A DNA stretch of 15,691 bases from Chloroflexota bacterium (GCA_019242065.1 JAFAWJ010001063.1:1-15691); one strand, 5' to 3'; positions 7,351 to 14,620 are shown, counted from the stretch's first letter. Numbers and translations: made by a program. The notes: generated from the letters alone by a model not told the origin.

Positions 7351-7854
7351 ATGAAGATCGCTGATCTCTCGAACCCGCTCATCGACGCTGGCGGCTTGCT
7401 GTTCATCGGCATCCTGCTCCTCGGTCAACTCCGCGCGCGACGCGTCTCGGTCCGACGCCTGTGGCTCATCCCGGTGCTGCTCGTCGTCCTGACGGGCTTC
7501 GTCATCGTCGAGAACCCGCCGCAAGACTTGTCGGGCTGGGGCTGGCTGGCCCTGGCATTCGTCGTCGGGCTGATCGTCGGCGCCGTGCGCGTGGCTTTTG
7601 TCGACGTGCGGCGCGTGGATCCCAAGCGGGGTGTCCTGCTGGTGCAAAGCACGCTCATCGGCATCGTGCTGTGGCTGGCCATCTGGGCGGCACGAATCAT
7701 CATTCGCCAGGTCGTCGGACGTACCGAACCTGATGCGTCGACGGCCGCGCTCGTGACGGCAATCTTGCTGACGTTCGCCGTCGGCAACATCCTGGCACAC
7801 GCCTATTCGACGTATCGCACGTATCTCAGCACCCAGAGGAGTGTCGCATGGTAG
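7351..7854 (+). CDS. Integral membrane protein, CcdC/DUF1453-like
   Basis: A 167-residue membrane protein with about four or five hydrophobic segments (near 12-26, 37-51, 62-79, 98-118 and 132-147). The ATG at 7351 is preferred over a start at 7318 because GAGAAG lies five bases before it and the resulting N-terminus leads directly into the first membrane segment. The pattern (short membrane segments, VRVAFVDVRRVDPKRG between helices, then a long hydrophobic helix and IIIRQV) resembles the DUF1453/CcdC group, linked by name to cytochrome c maturation in Bacillus. That assignment is tentative. The gene follows the thioredoxin by 69 bases and its last seven bases overlap the P450 start, so it is probably co-translated with the P450. 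A possible role is membrane support for thiol or heme chemistry, which is inference. Confidence 0.65.
   Translation: MKIADLSNPLIDAGGLLFIGILLLGQLRARRVSVRRLWLIPVLLVVLTGFVIVENPPQDLSGWGWLALAFVVGLIVGAVRVAFVDVRRVDPKRGVLLVQSTLIGIVLWLAIWAARIIIRQVVGRTEPDASTAALVTAILLTFAVGNILAHAYSTYRTYLSTQRSVAW
7835..7841 (+). promoter_or_regulatory. Strong Shine-Dalgarno for the P450 gene
   Basis: AGAGGAG lies six bases before the ATG at 7848 and inside the end of the preceding gene. It is the best ribosome binding site in the window and suggests strong P450 translation. Confidence 0.65.
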
Positions 7855-9350
7855 AGCACGGGACCCGGGCGCAGCTCGAGCCTATTCCGCAGCCACCCAC
7901 CCGGCCCTTCGTCGGCAACCTGTTCGACATCGATCGTGGTGCGCCGCTCGAAGACATCACGCGTCTGGCCAACGAGTATCGACCCATCTTCAAGCTGTCG
8001 TTCGCCGGACGTGAGGTGGTCTTCGTCTCGGGCTTCGACCTGGTCGACGAGCTGTGCGACATGCGCCGCTTCGACAAACTGGTCGGCAGAGGACTGACGG
8101 AGGTGCGCGCGTTCGCCGGTGACGGGTTGTTTACCGCGCATACGGAAGAGCCCAACTGGGGGAAGGCCCATCGCATTTTGCTGCCGGCCTTCAGCCAGGA
8201 CGCGATGCGCGAGTACTTCCCGATGATGCTCGACATCGCGCTGCAGCTCACCAGAAAGTGGGAACGTCTGAATCGCGGCGAGGCCATCGACGTCACACCG
8301 GATATGACCCGCCTGACGCTCGACACCATCGGCCTGTGCGGCTTCGACTACCGATTCAACTCGTTTTATCGCGAACGACCCCACCCCTTTGTGGAGGCGA
8401 TGACCCGCTGCCTGAGCGAATCCATGCAGCGGGGCAGCCGCCTGCCCATTCAGCAGCAAGCCGCTGTCCGCGAGCGACGCCAGTTCGACGCCGACGTCGC
8501 GATGATGAACGAGCTGGTGGATCGCATCGTCAAGGAGCGGCGTGCCGCGATGCAGCGGACCGGTGCCGATCCGAAGCCGGACCTCCTGGGTCGCATGCTG
8601 ACCGGCGTCGACAGACAAACCGGCGAGGGGCTGGACGACGTCAATATCCGCTACCAGATCATCACGTTCCTGATCGCCGGCCATGAGACGACCAGCGGCC
8701 TGCTGTCTTTTTCGCTGTACGAGCTGCTCCACAACCCGGAGGTCCTGAGCAGGGCGTACGCGGAGGTCGACCAGGTCCTGGGGACCGACCCGAACGTGAC
8801 GCCGACCTACGCGCAGGTCCACCAGCTGCGGTATATCTCCCAGGTCCTGCACGAAACGCTGCGGCTGTACCCCACGGCGCCGGCGTTCACCGTGCATCCG
8901 CTCGAGGCCGAGGCGGTCATCGGCGGAAAGTACCTGCTGACCGCCGAACGCGGCGCGACGATCATCACCGGCGCGCTGCATCGCGATCCCAGCGTATGGG
9001 GCGCCGACGCCGACGAGTTCAACCCCGACCACTTCAGCCCTGAGGCTGCTCAGCAGCGCCCCGCGAACGCGTACAAGCCTTTCGGCAACGGCCAACGCGC
9101 GTGTATCGGTCGCCAGTTTGCGCTGCAGGAGGCCGCGCTGGTCCTGGGCATGCTCCTCCAGCGCTTCGAGCTGGTTGACTCCGACCAGTACCAGCTGCAC
9201 GTCAAGGAAACGTTGACCATCAAGCCGGACGAATTCAGGATCCAGGTGAAGAAACGCGCTCACTTCCGTGTGCCCCAAGGAGCCGATGCGCGTCTCGCGC
9301 AGATGGATGCCCAGCATCGCTACGTGGCCGACGTGTGGCCCTCCAGGTAG
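7848..9350 (+). CDS. CYP102-type cytochrome P450, heme domain without reductase
   Basis: A 500-residue P450 closely resembling the heme domain of CYP102A1 (P450 BM3), a fatty-acid hydroxylase. Visible landmarks are FAGDGLF with Phe95 (BM3 Phe87), AGHETT (277-282) with Thr281 for oxygen activation, ETLR (336-339), and the heme loop FGNGQRACIG with ligand Cys419. Arg55 matches BM3 Arg47, which binds the substrate carboxylate, while BM3 Tyr51 is replaced by Phe59. CYP102 proteins normally continue into a ~600-residue diflavin reductase. Here the heme domain ends near residue 470, yet residues 479-497 (ADARLAQMDAQHRYVADVW) resemble the last residues of that reductase. No FMN, FAD or NADPH domain is present in the window, so electrons must come from a separate partner. 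Substrate is probably a fatty acid or similar. Confidence 0.95.
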   Translation: MVEHGTRAQLEPIPQPPTRPFVGNLFDIDRGAPLEDITRLANEYRPIFKLSFAGREVVFVSGFDLVDELCDMRRFDKLVGRGLTEVRAFAGDGLFTAHTEEPNWGKAHRILLPAFSQDAMREYFPMMLDIALQLTRKWERLNRGEAIDVTPDMTRLTLDTIGLCGFDYRFNSFYRERPHPFVEAMTRCLSESMQRGSRLPIQQQAAVRERRQFDADVAMMNELVDRIVKERRAAMQRTGADPKPDLLGRMLTGVDRQTGEGLDDVNIRYQIITFLIAGHETTSGLLSFSLYELLHNPEVLSRAYAEVDQVLGTDPNVTPTYAQVHQLRYISQVLHETLRLYPTAPAFTVHPLEAEAVIGGKYLLTAERGATIITGALHRDPSVWGADADEFNPDHFSPEAAQQRPANAYKPFGNGQRACIGRQFALQEAALVLGMLLQRFELVDSDQYQLHVKETLTIKPDEFRIQVKKRAHFRVPQGADARLAQMDAQHRYVADVWPSR

Positions 9351-9354
9351 GTGG
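9349..9354 (+). promoter_or_regulatory. Shine-Dalgarno deciding the start of the small protein
   Basis: AGGTGG spans the P450 stop and lies five bases before the ATG at 9360. It favours that ATG over the GTG at 9351, which has no suitably spaced site. Confidence 0.45.
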
Positions 9355-9359
9355 CCGGG

Positions 9360-9551
9360 ATGCATTCTGAGCAACGCTCGAAGGCCGAGGTGCTGCGGGT
9401 GCTCCGACGGCTCGGCCTCCCCGAGGCGACGATCGACGACATCGGGTCGAAGCTGTCCGACCCGGTGGACGTGGACGAAATGGCGACGGTCCTCCAGAGC
9501 TACGGCCTGACCCGTGACCAGGTCGTCAGTCGACTGGGCGGGAGTCCGTAG
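9360..9551 (+). CDS. Small conserved-looking protein ending in GGSP
   Basis: A 63-residue protein of unknown function. It is predicted to be mostly helical and highly charged (about 18 acidic or basic residues), with no cysteine, signal or membrane segment, so it is not a ferredoxin. Recognisable blocks are LRRLGLPEATIDDI (15-28), DPVDVDE (34-40), YGLTRD (48-53) and a terminal LGGSP. From general recollection, similar short proteins with a late glycine-rich GGSP end occur in high-GC bacteria, but I cannot name the family. It starts nine bases after the P450 stop with a good ribosome site, so it is almost certainly co-expressed with the P450 and may bind or regulate it. Its 3' end overlaps convergent dhaL by 26 bases. 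Confidence 0.72.
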   Translation: MHSEQRSKAEVLRVLRRLGLPEATIDDIGSKLSDPVDVDEMATVLQSYGLTRDQVVSRLGGSP

Positions 9552-10167
9552 CCACGTGCCGCGCGGCGGATTCGAAGAGCAACGCCACGAGATCGGCACC
9601 GGCATCGACGCTGCCCTCCGCCCGGTCGGCTAACCAGCCGGCCCGACCAACTCGGGCGCGCAGATCACGCGTGGCCTCGGCACCTGCCCTGGCCGCCGTC
9701 GCCGCGCTGGCCAGGGCCTGGCCGAGGCCGACGCCAGCGTAGGCGGAGTCCTGCAACGAGGTCACGGCGGGGCTGAGTGCGTCCAGCATTGTCTTGTCGC
9801 CCACCTGGGCTTTGCCGCGCTGCTGGACACCCGTCATCGCCGCATCGACAAGACGCGCGGCGATGGATGTAGTGGATTCGCCGTCGGAGCCTGGCGCGGC
9901 GCCGGCCGCGCGCAAGCAGGCCGTGGCCAGCAGCGTGCCGCTGGTCGACGGCGCTTTGCGCGCCAGCTCCGACCCGCAACGACGCAAGGTCGCCGCCAGG
10001 TCCAGGTCCTGCATGTCGGGCATTATCGCCAGCAGCGCGGTGGCGCCGGCGGCCATGGTGGCGCCCAGGTCGCCGTCGCCCGCGACGCCGTCGAGCCGAT
10101 TGAGCTCGGCCTGGGCGGCCAGCACGTCGTGGGCGACCGCTTCGATAACCCGCGTGAGCTCGCTCAT
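9526..10167 (-). CDS. dhaL: Dihydroxyacetone kinase subunit DhaL (nucleotide-binding)
   Basis: A 213-residue all-helical nucleotide-binding subunit of the DAK family. The Mg-ADP site aspartates are in LDGVAGDGDLG (Asp26, Asp31, Asp33). STSGTLL (74-80), GDKTMLDALSPAV (123-135) and GRAGWLADRAEGSVDAGA (174-191) are the other family blocks. The start ATG overlaps the stop of dhaK by four bases, so the subunits are translationally coupled. In PTS-type systems DhaL takes phosphate from DhaM, while ATP-dependent enzymes use ATP directly. No dhaM gene is present here, so the donor is unresolved. The product may phosphorylate dihydroxyacetone or another small ketose; some DAK proteins act on erythrulose. 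Confidence 0.92.
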   Translation of the reverse strand: MSELTRVIEAVAHDVLAAQAELNRLDGVAGDGDLGATMAAGATALLAIMPDMQDLDLAATLRRCGSELARKAPSTSGTLLATACLRAAGAAPGSDGESTTSIAARLVDAAMTGVQQRGKAQVGDKTMLDALSPAVTSLQDSAYAGVGLGQALASAATAARAGAEATRDLRARVGRAGWLADRAEGSVDAGADLVALLFESAARHVATDSRPVD

Positions 10168-11165
10168 CGCTGCACGAAGAACGGCGACTCCGCGGGCGCG
10201 TCGATCAAGTGCGTGAGCTCAGGGTCGAGACGCAGGACAGACACTGAGGCGCCCGCCATCTCCAGTGACGTGGCGTATTCGCCGACCCAGACGCGATAGA
10301 CGTTCACACCCCGCTCGCCGAGCACGCGGTGCGCGGCGCGGTACAGAATGTAGAGCTCCTCTTTTGGTGTGGCGCCGAGGCCATTGACCAGCACCGCCAC
10401 GTCGTCGCCGCGGCTCAGGTCCAGGTCGTCCATGATGGCAGTGGTCAACTGGTGACCGATGTCGTCGGCGGATTCGAGCGGACCGCGGCGCACGCCAGGC
10501 TCGCCGTGGATGCCCATGCCGATTTCCATCTGCCCGTCCGGCAGGTCGAAGGTTGGCACACCGGCGGCGGGCAGCGTGCAGGGTGCCAGCGCGACGCCCA
10601 TGCTGCGCACGTTGTCGGCCGCGCGTTGCGTGACTGTCTGGACCTCGGCCAGCGAGGCGCCGCGCGCGGCGGCGGCACCGCCAACTTTGTAGAGGAAGAA
10701 GATGCCGGCGATGCCACGTCGACGCGCTTCCTCGCCCTTTGGCGCGGAGGCCACGTCATCCGCACCCAGCACCGTCGCGACCTGGATGCCTTCGGCCGCG
10801 GCCAGCTCGGCCGCGAGGTCAAAGTTCATGACGTCGCCACCGTAATTGCCGTAGATGTACAGCACGCCCTCGCCCGAGCTCACCGCGCGGGTGACCTCCA
10901 GCATCTGATCGGCGCTTGGCGAGGCAAAGACGTTGCCGATCGCGGCGCCGTCGGCCAGACCTTCGCCGACGTAGCCCATGAACACCGGCAGGTGACCCGA
11001 ACCGCCGCCAGTGGCGATCCCCACCTTGCCCTGCACCGGCGCGACGGCGCGAACGATGCCGCGGTGATCCTCGCCGATCAACCGCAACTGGTCGGGGTGC
11101 GCGAGGACGACACCGTCGAGCATCTCGTCGACGAACGCCAGCGGATCGTTCAGGATTTTCTGCAC
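10164..11165 (-). CDS. dhaK: Dihydroxyacetone kinase subunit DhaK (substrate-binding)
   Basis: A 333-residue substrate-binding subunit. GGGSGHLP (53-60, with His58), NYGGDVMNF with Asp111, and GMGIHGEPG with His220, which covalently binds the ketone substrate as a hemiaminal, are all intact. The start is GTG at 11165, nine bases after GGGAG on the minus strand; an overlapping ATG is out of frame. It follows the YCII gene by 23 bases and is followed by dhaL with a 4-bp overlap, forming one operon. Together with DhaL it should phosphorylate dihydroxyacetone or a related ketose in the cytoplasm, feeding glycolysis. Substrate specificity cannot be read from the sequence. Confidence 0.94.
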   Translation of the reverse strand: MQKILNDPLAFVDEMLDGVVLAHPDQLRLIGEDHRGIVRAVAPVQGKVGIATGGGSGHLPVFMGYVGEGLADGAAIGNVFASPSADQMLEVTRAVSSGEGVLYIYGNYGGDVMNFDLAAELAAAEGIQVATVLGADDVASAPKGEEARRRGIAGIFFLYKVGGAAAARGASLAEVQTVTQRAADNVRSMGVALAPCTLPAAGVPTFDLPDGQMEIGMGIHGEPGVRRGPLESADDIGHQLTTAIMDDLDLSRGDDVAVLVNGLGATPKEELYILYRAAHRVLGERGVNVYRVWVGEYATSLEMAGASVSVLRLDPELTHLIDAPAESPFFVQR

Positions 11166-11174
11166 TGCATACGA

Positions 11175-11179
11175 CTCCC
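11175..11179 (-). promoter_or_regulatory. Shine-Dalgarno for the dhaK GTG start
   Basis: On the minus strand this is GGGAG, nine bases before the GTG at 11165. It supports that start in the 23-base gap after the YCII gene. Confidence 0.35.
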
Positions 11180-11188
11180 GTGGGTGGT

Positions 11189-11536
11189 TTAGCGAGCGAG
11201 TGCTTCGGCGGTCGAGCGCGGAAAGCGCGTCGGCGTGAAGTGCAGGGCGCCCGAGGGCAGCCTCCAGCGCATGACCTGGACGGAGAAGCGTCCGGCACGC
11301 ACGGCAGGATCCGACTCCTTCAGCGTGCGCGCTTCCTCGACGCCGACGTTCAGAATGCTCAAACCGCGGTAGTGCTCGTCCTCGAGCGGACCGGCGGCGA
11401 CGAGCTTGCCGGCCGCGTGCAGGTCGGCCAGGTGGGCGAGATGCGCGTCCTGGAGGGCGCGGGAGGCGTCGGCATCGAGGACGGGTGCGTCGGGGCGCTG
11501 GATGAGCAGCGCGACGCTGAATTCATCGAACTGCAT
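11189..11536 (-). CDS. YCII-family (YciI-like) protein
   Basis: A 115-residue protein with the YCII alpha/beta fold. It starts with MQFDEFSVALLIQRPDAP, followed by a helix with the family histidines (HLAHLADLH, 32-40), then GKLVAAGPL (43-51), and a late ESDPAVRAGRF (74-84) with the conserved Asp-Pro. YCII proteins are small cytoplasmic enzymes or ligand-binding proteins; most have no known reaction, though some are dehydrochlorinase- or lactone-related. It is the first gene of the YCII-dhaK-dhaL unit, with 23 bases to dhaK. The residues after about 92 extend slightly beyond the core domain. A role in processing a byproduct of the ketose pathway is possible but unsupported. Confidence 0.85.
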   Translation of the reverse strand: MQFDEFSVALLIQRPDAPVLDADASRALQDAHLAHLADLHAAGKLVAAGPLEDEHYRGLSILNVGVEEARTLKESDPAVRAGRFSVQVMRWRLPSGALHFTPTRFPRSTAEALAR

Positions 11537-11569
11537 AGTGCTTCACGCCCGTATTCAATCATGCATGGA

Positions 11570-11580
11570 CGGCTGAGCCG
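11570..11580. repeat. Short palindrome in a divergent promoter gap
   Basis: CGGCT-G-AGCCG is a perfect 11-base palindrome in the 67-bp gap between the divergent YCII and molybdopterin genes. It could be an operator half-way between the two starts. Chance is a fair alternative in GC-rich DNA. Confidence 0.2.
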
Positions 11581-11591
11581 CTGCGGCGTGG

Positions 11592-11597
11592 CACAAT
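11592..11597 (+). promoter_or_regulatory. Possible -10 element, leaderless molybdopterin gene
   Basis: CACAAT matches TATAAT at 4 of 6 positions and ends six bases before the GTG at 11604, the spacing expected for leaderless transcription. A -35 partner is poor: TGGACG at 11566-11571 is 20 bases away. No Shine-Dalgarno site is visible. Confidence 0.25.
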
Positions 11598-11603
11598 CAG
11601 GGT

Positions 11604-12116
11604 GTGGACGCGCGCGCGGCGTTGCCGATCTTTCCTGTGACGGACGCCGATCGGGCGCGGGCTGATCGGGCGCGGATTCGGGTCGACGGGCTGGTGGCGC
11701 GACCGCTCGAGCTGAGCGTGGCGGAGGTGAGCCAGCTGGGTCGCGCGACGCTGGAAGAGCCGTTTGTGTGTGAAGAAGGCTGGAGCGTGCCCGGCCAGCG
11801 CTGGGGCGGTGTGCGACTCGCGGACGTGGTGGCCCTGGCGCAGCCGCTGCCTGGCGCGCGCTACGTCCGCGCCGGTTCAGGTGAATGGGTGGTGCCGGTG
11901 TCGCTGGAGGACATCGCTCGCGGACTGATCTGCGACGAGCTGAACGGCGCGCCGCTGACGGTCGAACACGGCGCGCCGTGGCGACTGGTGGTCTCCGGTG
12001 CGGCGTGCTATACGAACGTGAAGTGGCTGGATCACCTGCAGCTGACCGCTGAATCTGGGGAGAACGCCGCACGGCGGATCGCGCTCAATCGGATTGGCGC
12101 GTCGACGGACGGTTGA
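11604..12116 (+). CDS. Stand-alone molybdopterin-dependent oxidoreductase domain (sulfite oxidase fold)
   Basis: A 170-residue protein matching the oxidoreductase molybdopterin-binding domain of the sulfite oxidase/YedY superfamily. The blocks IRVDGLVARPLELS (25-38), FVCEEGWSVPGQRWGGVRL (54-72) with Cys56 as the expected molybdenum ligand, and CYTNVKWLDHLQL (135-147) are clear. There is no signal peptide, dimerisation domain or heme domain, so this is the catalytic domain alone, presumably cytoplasmic. The GTG start at 11604 is the first in frame after an in-frame gap and lacks a Shine-Dalgarno site. Full sulfite oxidases are much longer; short single-domain proteins of this type are common and mostly uncharacterised. 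The substrate is unknown. Confidence 0.85.
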   Translation: MDARAALPIFPVTDADRARADRARIRVDGLVARPLELSVAEVSQLGRATLEEPFVCEEGWSVPGQRWGGVRLADVVALAQPLPGARYVRAGSGEWVVPVSLEDIARGLICDELNGAPLTVEHGAPWRLVVSGAACYTNVKWLDHLQLTAESGENAARRIALNRIGASTDG

Positions 12117-12339
12117 CAGTTGGCCCCAGGGCAGCCGCCTCCTGCAGGGTGGCGATCACCTGCTTGATGCCCTGGCGATAGTCCTCCAGGCGGATGTGCT
12201 CGTCGGATTGTTCGGCGTGTGAGCCCCAGTACTCCACGCGAATGCCGAGCCGCGCAAGCGCCACCAGGCGGAGCTTGCGCGCCGAGCGGCGGTCAGACGC
12301 ATGCCCTCGGGATTGGCGCCCCAGCTTGGCCGCGCCCGC
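12085..12339 (-). pseudogene. Coding-like reading frame without an ATG (gene remnant or unrecognised gene)
   Basis: This minus-strand frame is open for 84 codons and looks coding: third positions are about 80% G/C and the product has a well-formed core, KLRLVALARLGIRVEYWGSH, followed by EHIRLEDYRQGIKQVIATLQ. It contains no ATG. The only starts are CTG early on, or GTG at 12264 and 12237, none with a Shine-Dalgarno site. An ATG exists at the upstream side (12302) but in another frame. It could be a 5'-truncated or frameshifted remnant, or a small gene using a GTG start. I do not recognise the family. Its end overlaps the convergent molybdopterin gene by 32 bases. It explains most of the otherwise empty interval 12117-12373; the rest is the short leader of the monooxygenase gene. 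Confidence 0.45.
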
Positions 12340-12373
12340 TCACCCAGGTGGACTACCCTCTCGCAGGCGTCTC

Positions 12374-13462
12374 ATGCGTTTTGCCCTGTACCTGAACCCC
12401 CAGACCCGCGGGGCCGAGGAAGACAGCGACCTGATCGACCTGGTCACGCGCATGTCGCTCGAGGCGGACCGGCTGGAGTACAGCGCGGTCATGCTCACCG
12501 AGCACCACTTCACCGGGTACAACACGTTTTCCGATCCGTTCGTGTTCGGCGCCTATCTGGCGCCCCAGTTGCGTCACGCGTGGATCGGCACGAGCATCGT
12601 GGTCGCTCCGCTCCACGACCCGCTGCGGTTCGCAGAGCACTGCAATCTGCTGGATCAGCTCAGCCACGGGCGGGCCATCATTGGCGTCGGACCTGGCGGC
12701 AGCCCGATCGAATTCGCGGGTTTTGGTCGGGACCACCGCGCGTCGCGCGACCTGACCGAACAGGTCGTGGACATCGCGCTCAAGGCGTGGGCGCACGAGT
12801 ATGGCGCGGCGCCGCTCGAATTCGAGACGCCGTTCATGCGCGGCCGCCTGGATGGTCGCGTCATGCCCAGCTCGGTGCGCAAACCCCACCCGCTGCTGGC
12901 GCGAGCGTGTGTCAGCGATGCGAGCGTCGTGGCCAGCGCCAAACGCGGCTGGCCGATGTTTACCGGGCGATTCAGTACCGAACGCACCGGACAGCAGTGG
13001 CGGCTCTATCGCGAAACCCTCGCGGCAGCCGGCCATGGGCCGAACGTTCAGCAGGAGTGTCTGGAGTGGTCCGCGGCGCTGAAGATGATCTATGTTGCCG
13101 AAACGGATGCTCAGGCGTGGGCCGACGTCGAGCAGCCCATTACCAACTATCTACAAGCAGCGTGGGTTGCCAACTCCGCCGACTCGCTGGAGGCGGAAAC
13201 GGTGCGCAACAGTGAAGGACGCGTCGTGTACGCCACGCGCGTGTCGCCCGAAACACGACAGGCGATGATCGAGCGGGCGATGATCGTCGGCGGACCCGAG
13301 ACCGTCGCCGCGGGGTTGCGTGAGTACGCGGCGGTGGGGATCGACCACATGATGTTGTGGTTCGTGTGGGGCTTCAACGCGCCCGAGCGCGTGTGGCGCT
13401 CGTTCGAGTTGTTCAACCACGAGGTCCGTCCGCGCCTGGGGTCGGTCGGTGCGAGCGCGTGA
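12374..13462 (+). CDS. LLM-class (luciferase-like) flavin-dependent monooxygenase
   Basis: A 362-residue TIM-barrel protein of the bacterial luciferase-like superfamily, which uses reduced FMN or F420 to oxidise small organic substrates. It opens with MRFALYLNPQ, then LTEHHF (41-46), HDPLRFAEHCNLLDQLSHGR (81-100) and IIGVGPGGSP (102-111), the usual order. A longer frame begins at 12194, but its first 60 residues are arginine-rich shadow sequence opposite another reading frame, so the ATG at 12374 is preferred. TACCCT at 12354-12359 fits a TANNNT-type -10 element. It is first in an operon with an FAD oxidoreductase (GTGA overlap) and two hydrolases. Such operons often degrade plant or xenobiotic compounds; the substrate is unknown. 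Confidence 0.92.
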   Translation: MRFALYLNPQTRGAEEDSDLIDLVTRMSLEADRLEYSAVMLTEHHFTGYNTFSDPFVFGAYLAPQLRHAWIGTSIVVAPLHDPLRFAEHCNLLDQLSHGRAIIGVGPGGSPIEFAGFGRDHRASRDLTEQVVDIALKAWAHEYGAAPLEFETPFMRGRLDGRVMPSSVRKPHPLLARACVSDASVVASAKRGWPMFTGRFSTERTGQQWRLYRETLAAAGHGPNVQQECLEWSAALKMIYVAETDAQAWADVEQPITNYLQAAWVANSADSLEAETVRNSEGRVVYATRVSPETRQAMIERAMIVGGPETVAAGLREYAAVGIDHMMLWFVWGFNAPERVWRSFELFNHEVRPRLGSVGASA

Positions 13463-14620
13463 CGGTGGAGGTCGTCATCGTCGGCGCGGGCACTGCCGGT
13501 CTGCCGGCGGCCATCGCGGCCGCTGACGGTGGTGCGCACGTCGTGCTGATCGACAAACAGACGCGTGTCGGTGGCATGCTGCATGTCTCCACCGGACAGT
13601 TCAGCGGAGCGGGAACTCGGCTGCAACGACAGCGCGGCATTCAGGATAGTCCGGAGTGCCACCTGGCGGATGTGGAGCGGTTGTCGCACGGACTGGCGAA
13701 TCCGGAGCTGCTCCGAGCGAGCGTGGCGCGGCAGGGTGGCACCGTCGACTGGCTGGAGGCTCTCGGGTTTGATTTCGTGCCGGATTCGCCGCGACTGATC
13801 TTTGGCCACGAGCTGTACGGTGTGCCGCGCACGTTTCAGGGTCGGCAAGATGGGCGCGACGGGCGAAGGCTTGCAGGCGGCCGAAGACGCCGGCGCCGCC
13901 ACCACGAACTCGCAGACGTATCTGCCGACGATGAGCCTGATTCCGGATCCGGACCGACCAGGATTCACGCTGGGGTACTACGACGCCCGTCTGTCGCTCG
14001 TCCCGGCGTATCGCCAGCCGCGTGAGATCTGGGTGAATTGTGAGGGTAAGCGCTGGGTGGCCGAAGACACGCCGTCGCCGCAGTTGCGCGAGCAGGCGTT
14101 GTTGCGTCAGCCTGGGCTGAAAATGGCCGTCATCTGGGATGCGCGCGCCATGGAAGCTGGTGAGCCGTTGCTGCAGCCGGGCTGGACGGCGGATCGCATG
14201 CGGACGGAAGCGAAGCGGGGGCGATTTATCTGGACCGCGCCGACTCTGCTGGACCTCGCCGCGGGTATGGGCATCGAAGTAGGCGGGCTAAAACGAACCG
14301 TGGCGCAGTACAACGCGGCGGTGGATGCGCACTACGATCCGGACTTCGGTCGCGAGTTCCTGCCCACGCGCATCGAGCAGCCGCCTTTTTATGGCGTCTG
14401 GAGTCAGGCAGCGATGCTGATGAGTCGCGAGGGGCTGCAGGTGGACTCCGACCTGCGCGTGTTGAATACCGCGGGCCAGCCCATTGGCGGACTGTACGCG
14501 GTCGGCGAGGTGCTGGGCGTCTCGCAGTTCATGGGCGACAGCTTCGTGGGTGGCATGAGCGTCGGACCGGCCCTGACGTTGGGGCGGCTGGTCGGCCAGC
14601 GACTGGCGGCGGCGAAATGA
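13459..14620 (+). pseudogene. FAD-dependent oxidoreductase (fumarate reductase/succinate dehydrogenase flavoprotein type), internally deleted and frameshifted
   Basis: Two halves of one flavoprotein lie in different frames. The first, from the GTG at 13459 (GTGA overlap with the previous stop), has the FAD-binding motif VGAGTAGLPAA (8-18) and VGGMLHVSTGQFSGAG, and follows the family to about residue 126 (GVPRTF, near 13836). Beyond that the frame becomes arginine-rich nonsense. Family-like sequence resumes from about 13841 in another frame (VGKMGATGEGLQAAEDAGA) and runs to 14620 with REIWVNCEGKRWVAED and GLYAVGEVLGVSQFMGDSFVGGM. Coding sequence totals about 387 codons against roughly 500 in the family. 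The middle, which includes the rest of the FAD domain and start of the substrate domain, is absent. One deletion whose length is not a multiple of three explains this. Assembly error is the alternative. Its stop overlaps the next ATG. Confidence 0.85.

Noticed and set aside
7803..9605. 600-residue minus-strand open frame opposite the P450
   Set aside because: It is antisense to a clear P450 with all motifs intact. Long antisense frames are expected in high-GC DNA, and the product has no recognisable domain.
12194..12373. Upstream start for the LLM monooxygenase
   Set aside because: The extra 60 residues are Arg/Ser/Cys-rich shadow of the opposite strand, while the ATG at 12374 starts the canonical N-terminus.
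13147..13968. 273-residue minus-strand open frame
   Set aside because: Antisense to the LLM monooxygenase and FAD gene, low complexity, no recognisable family.
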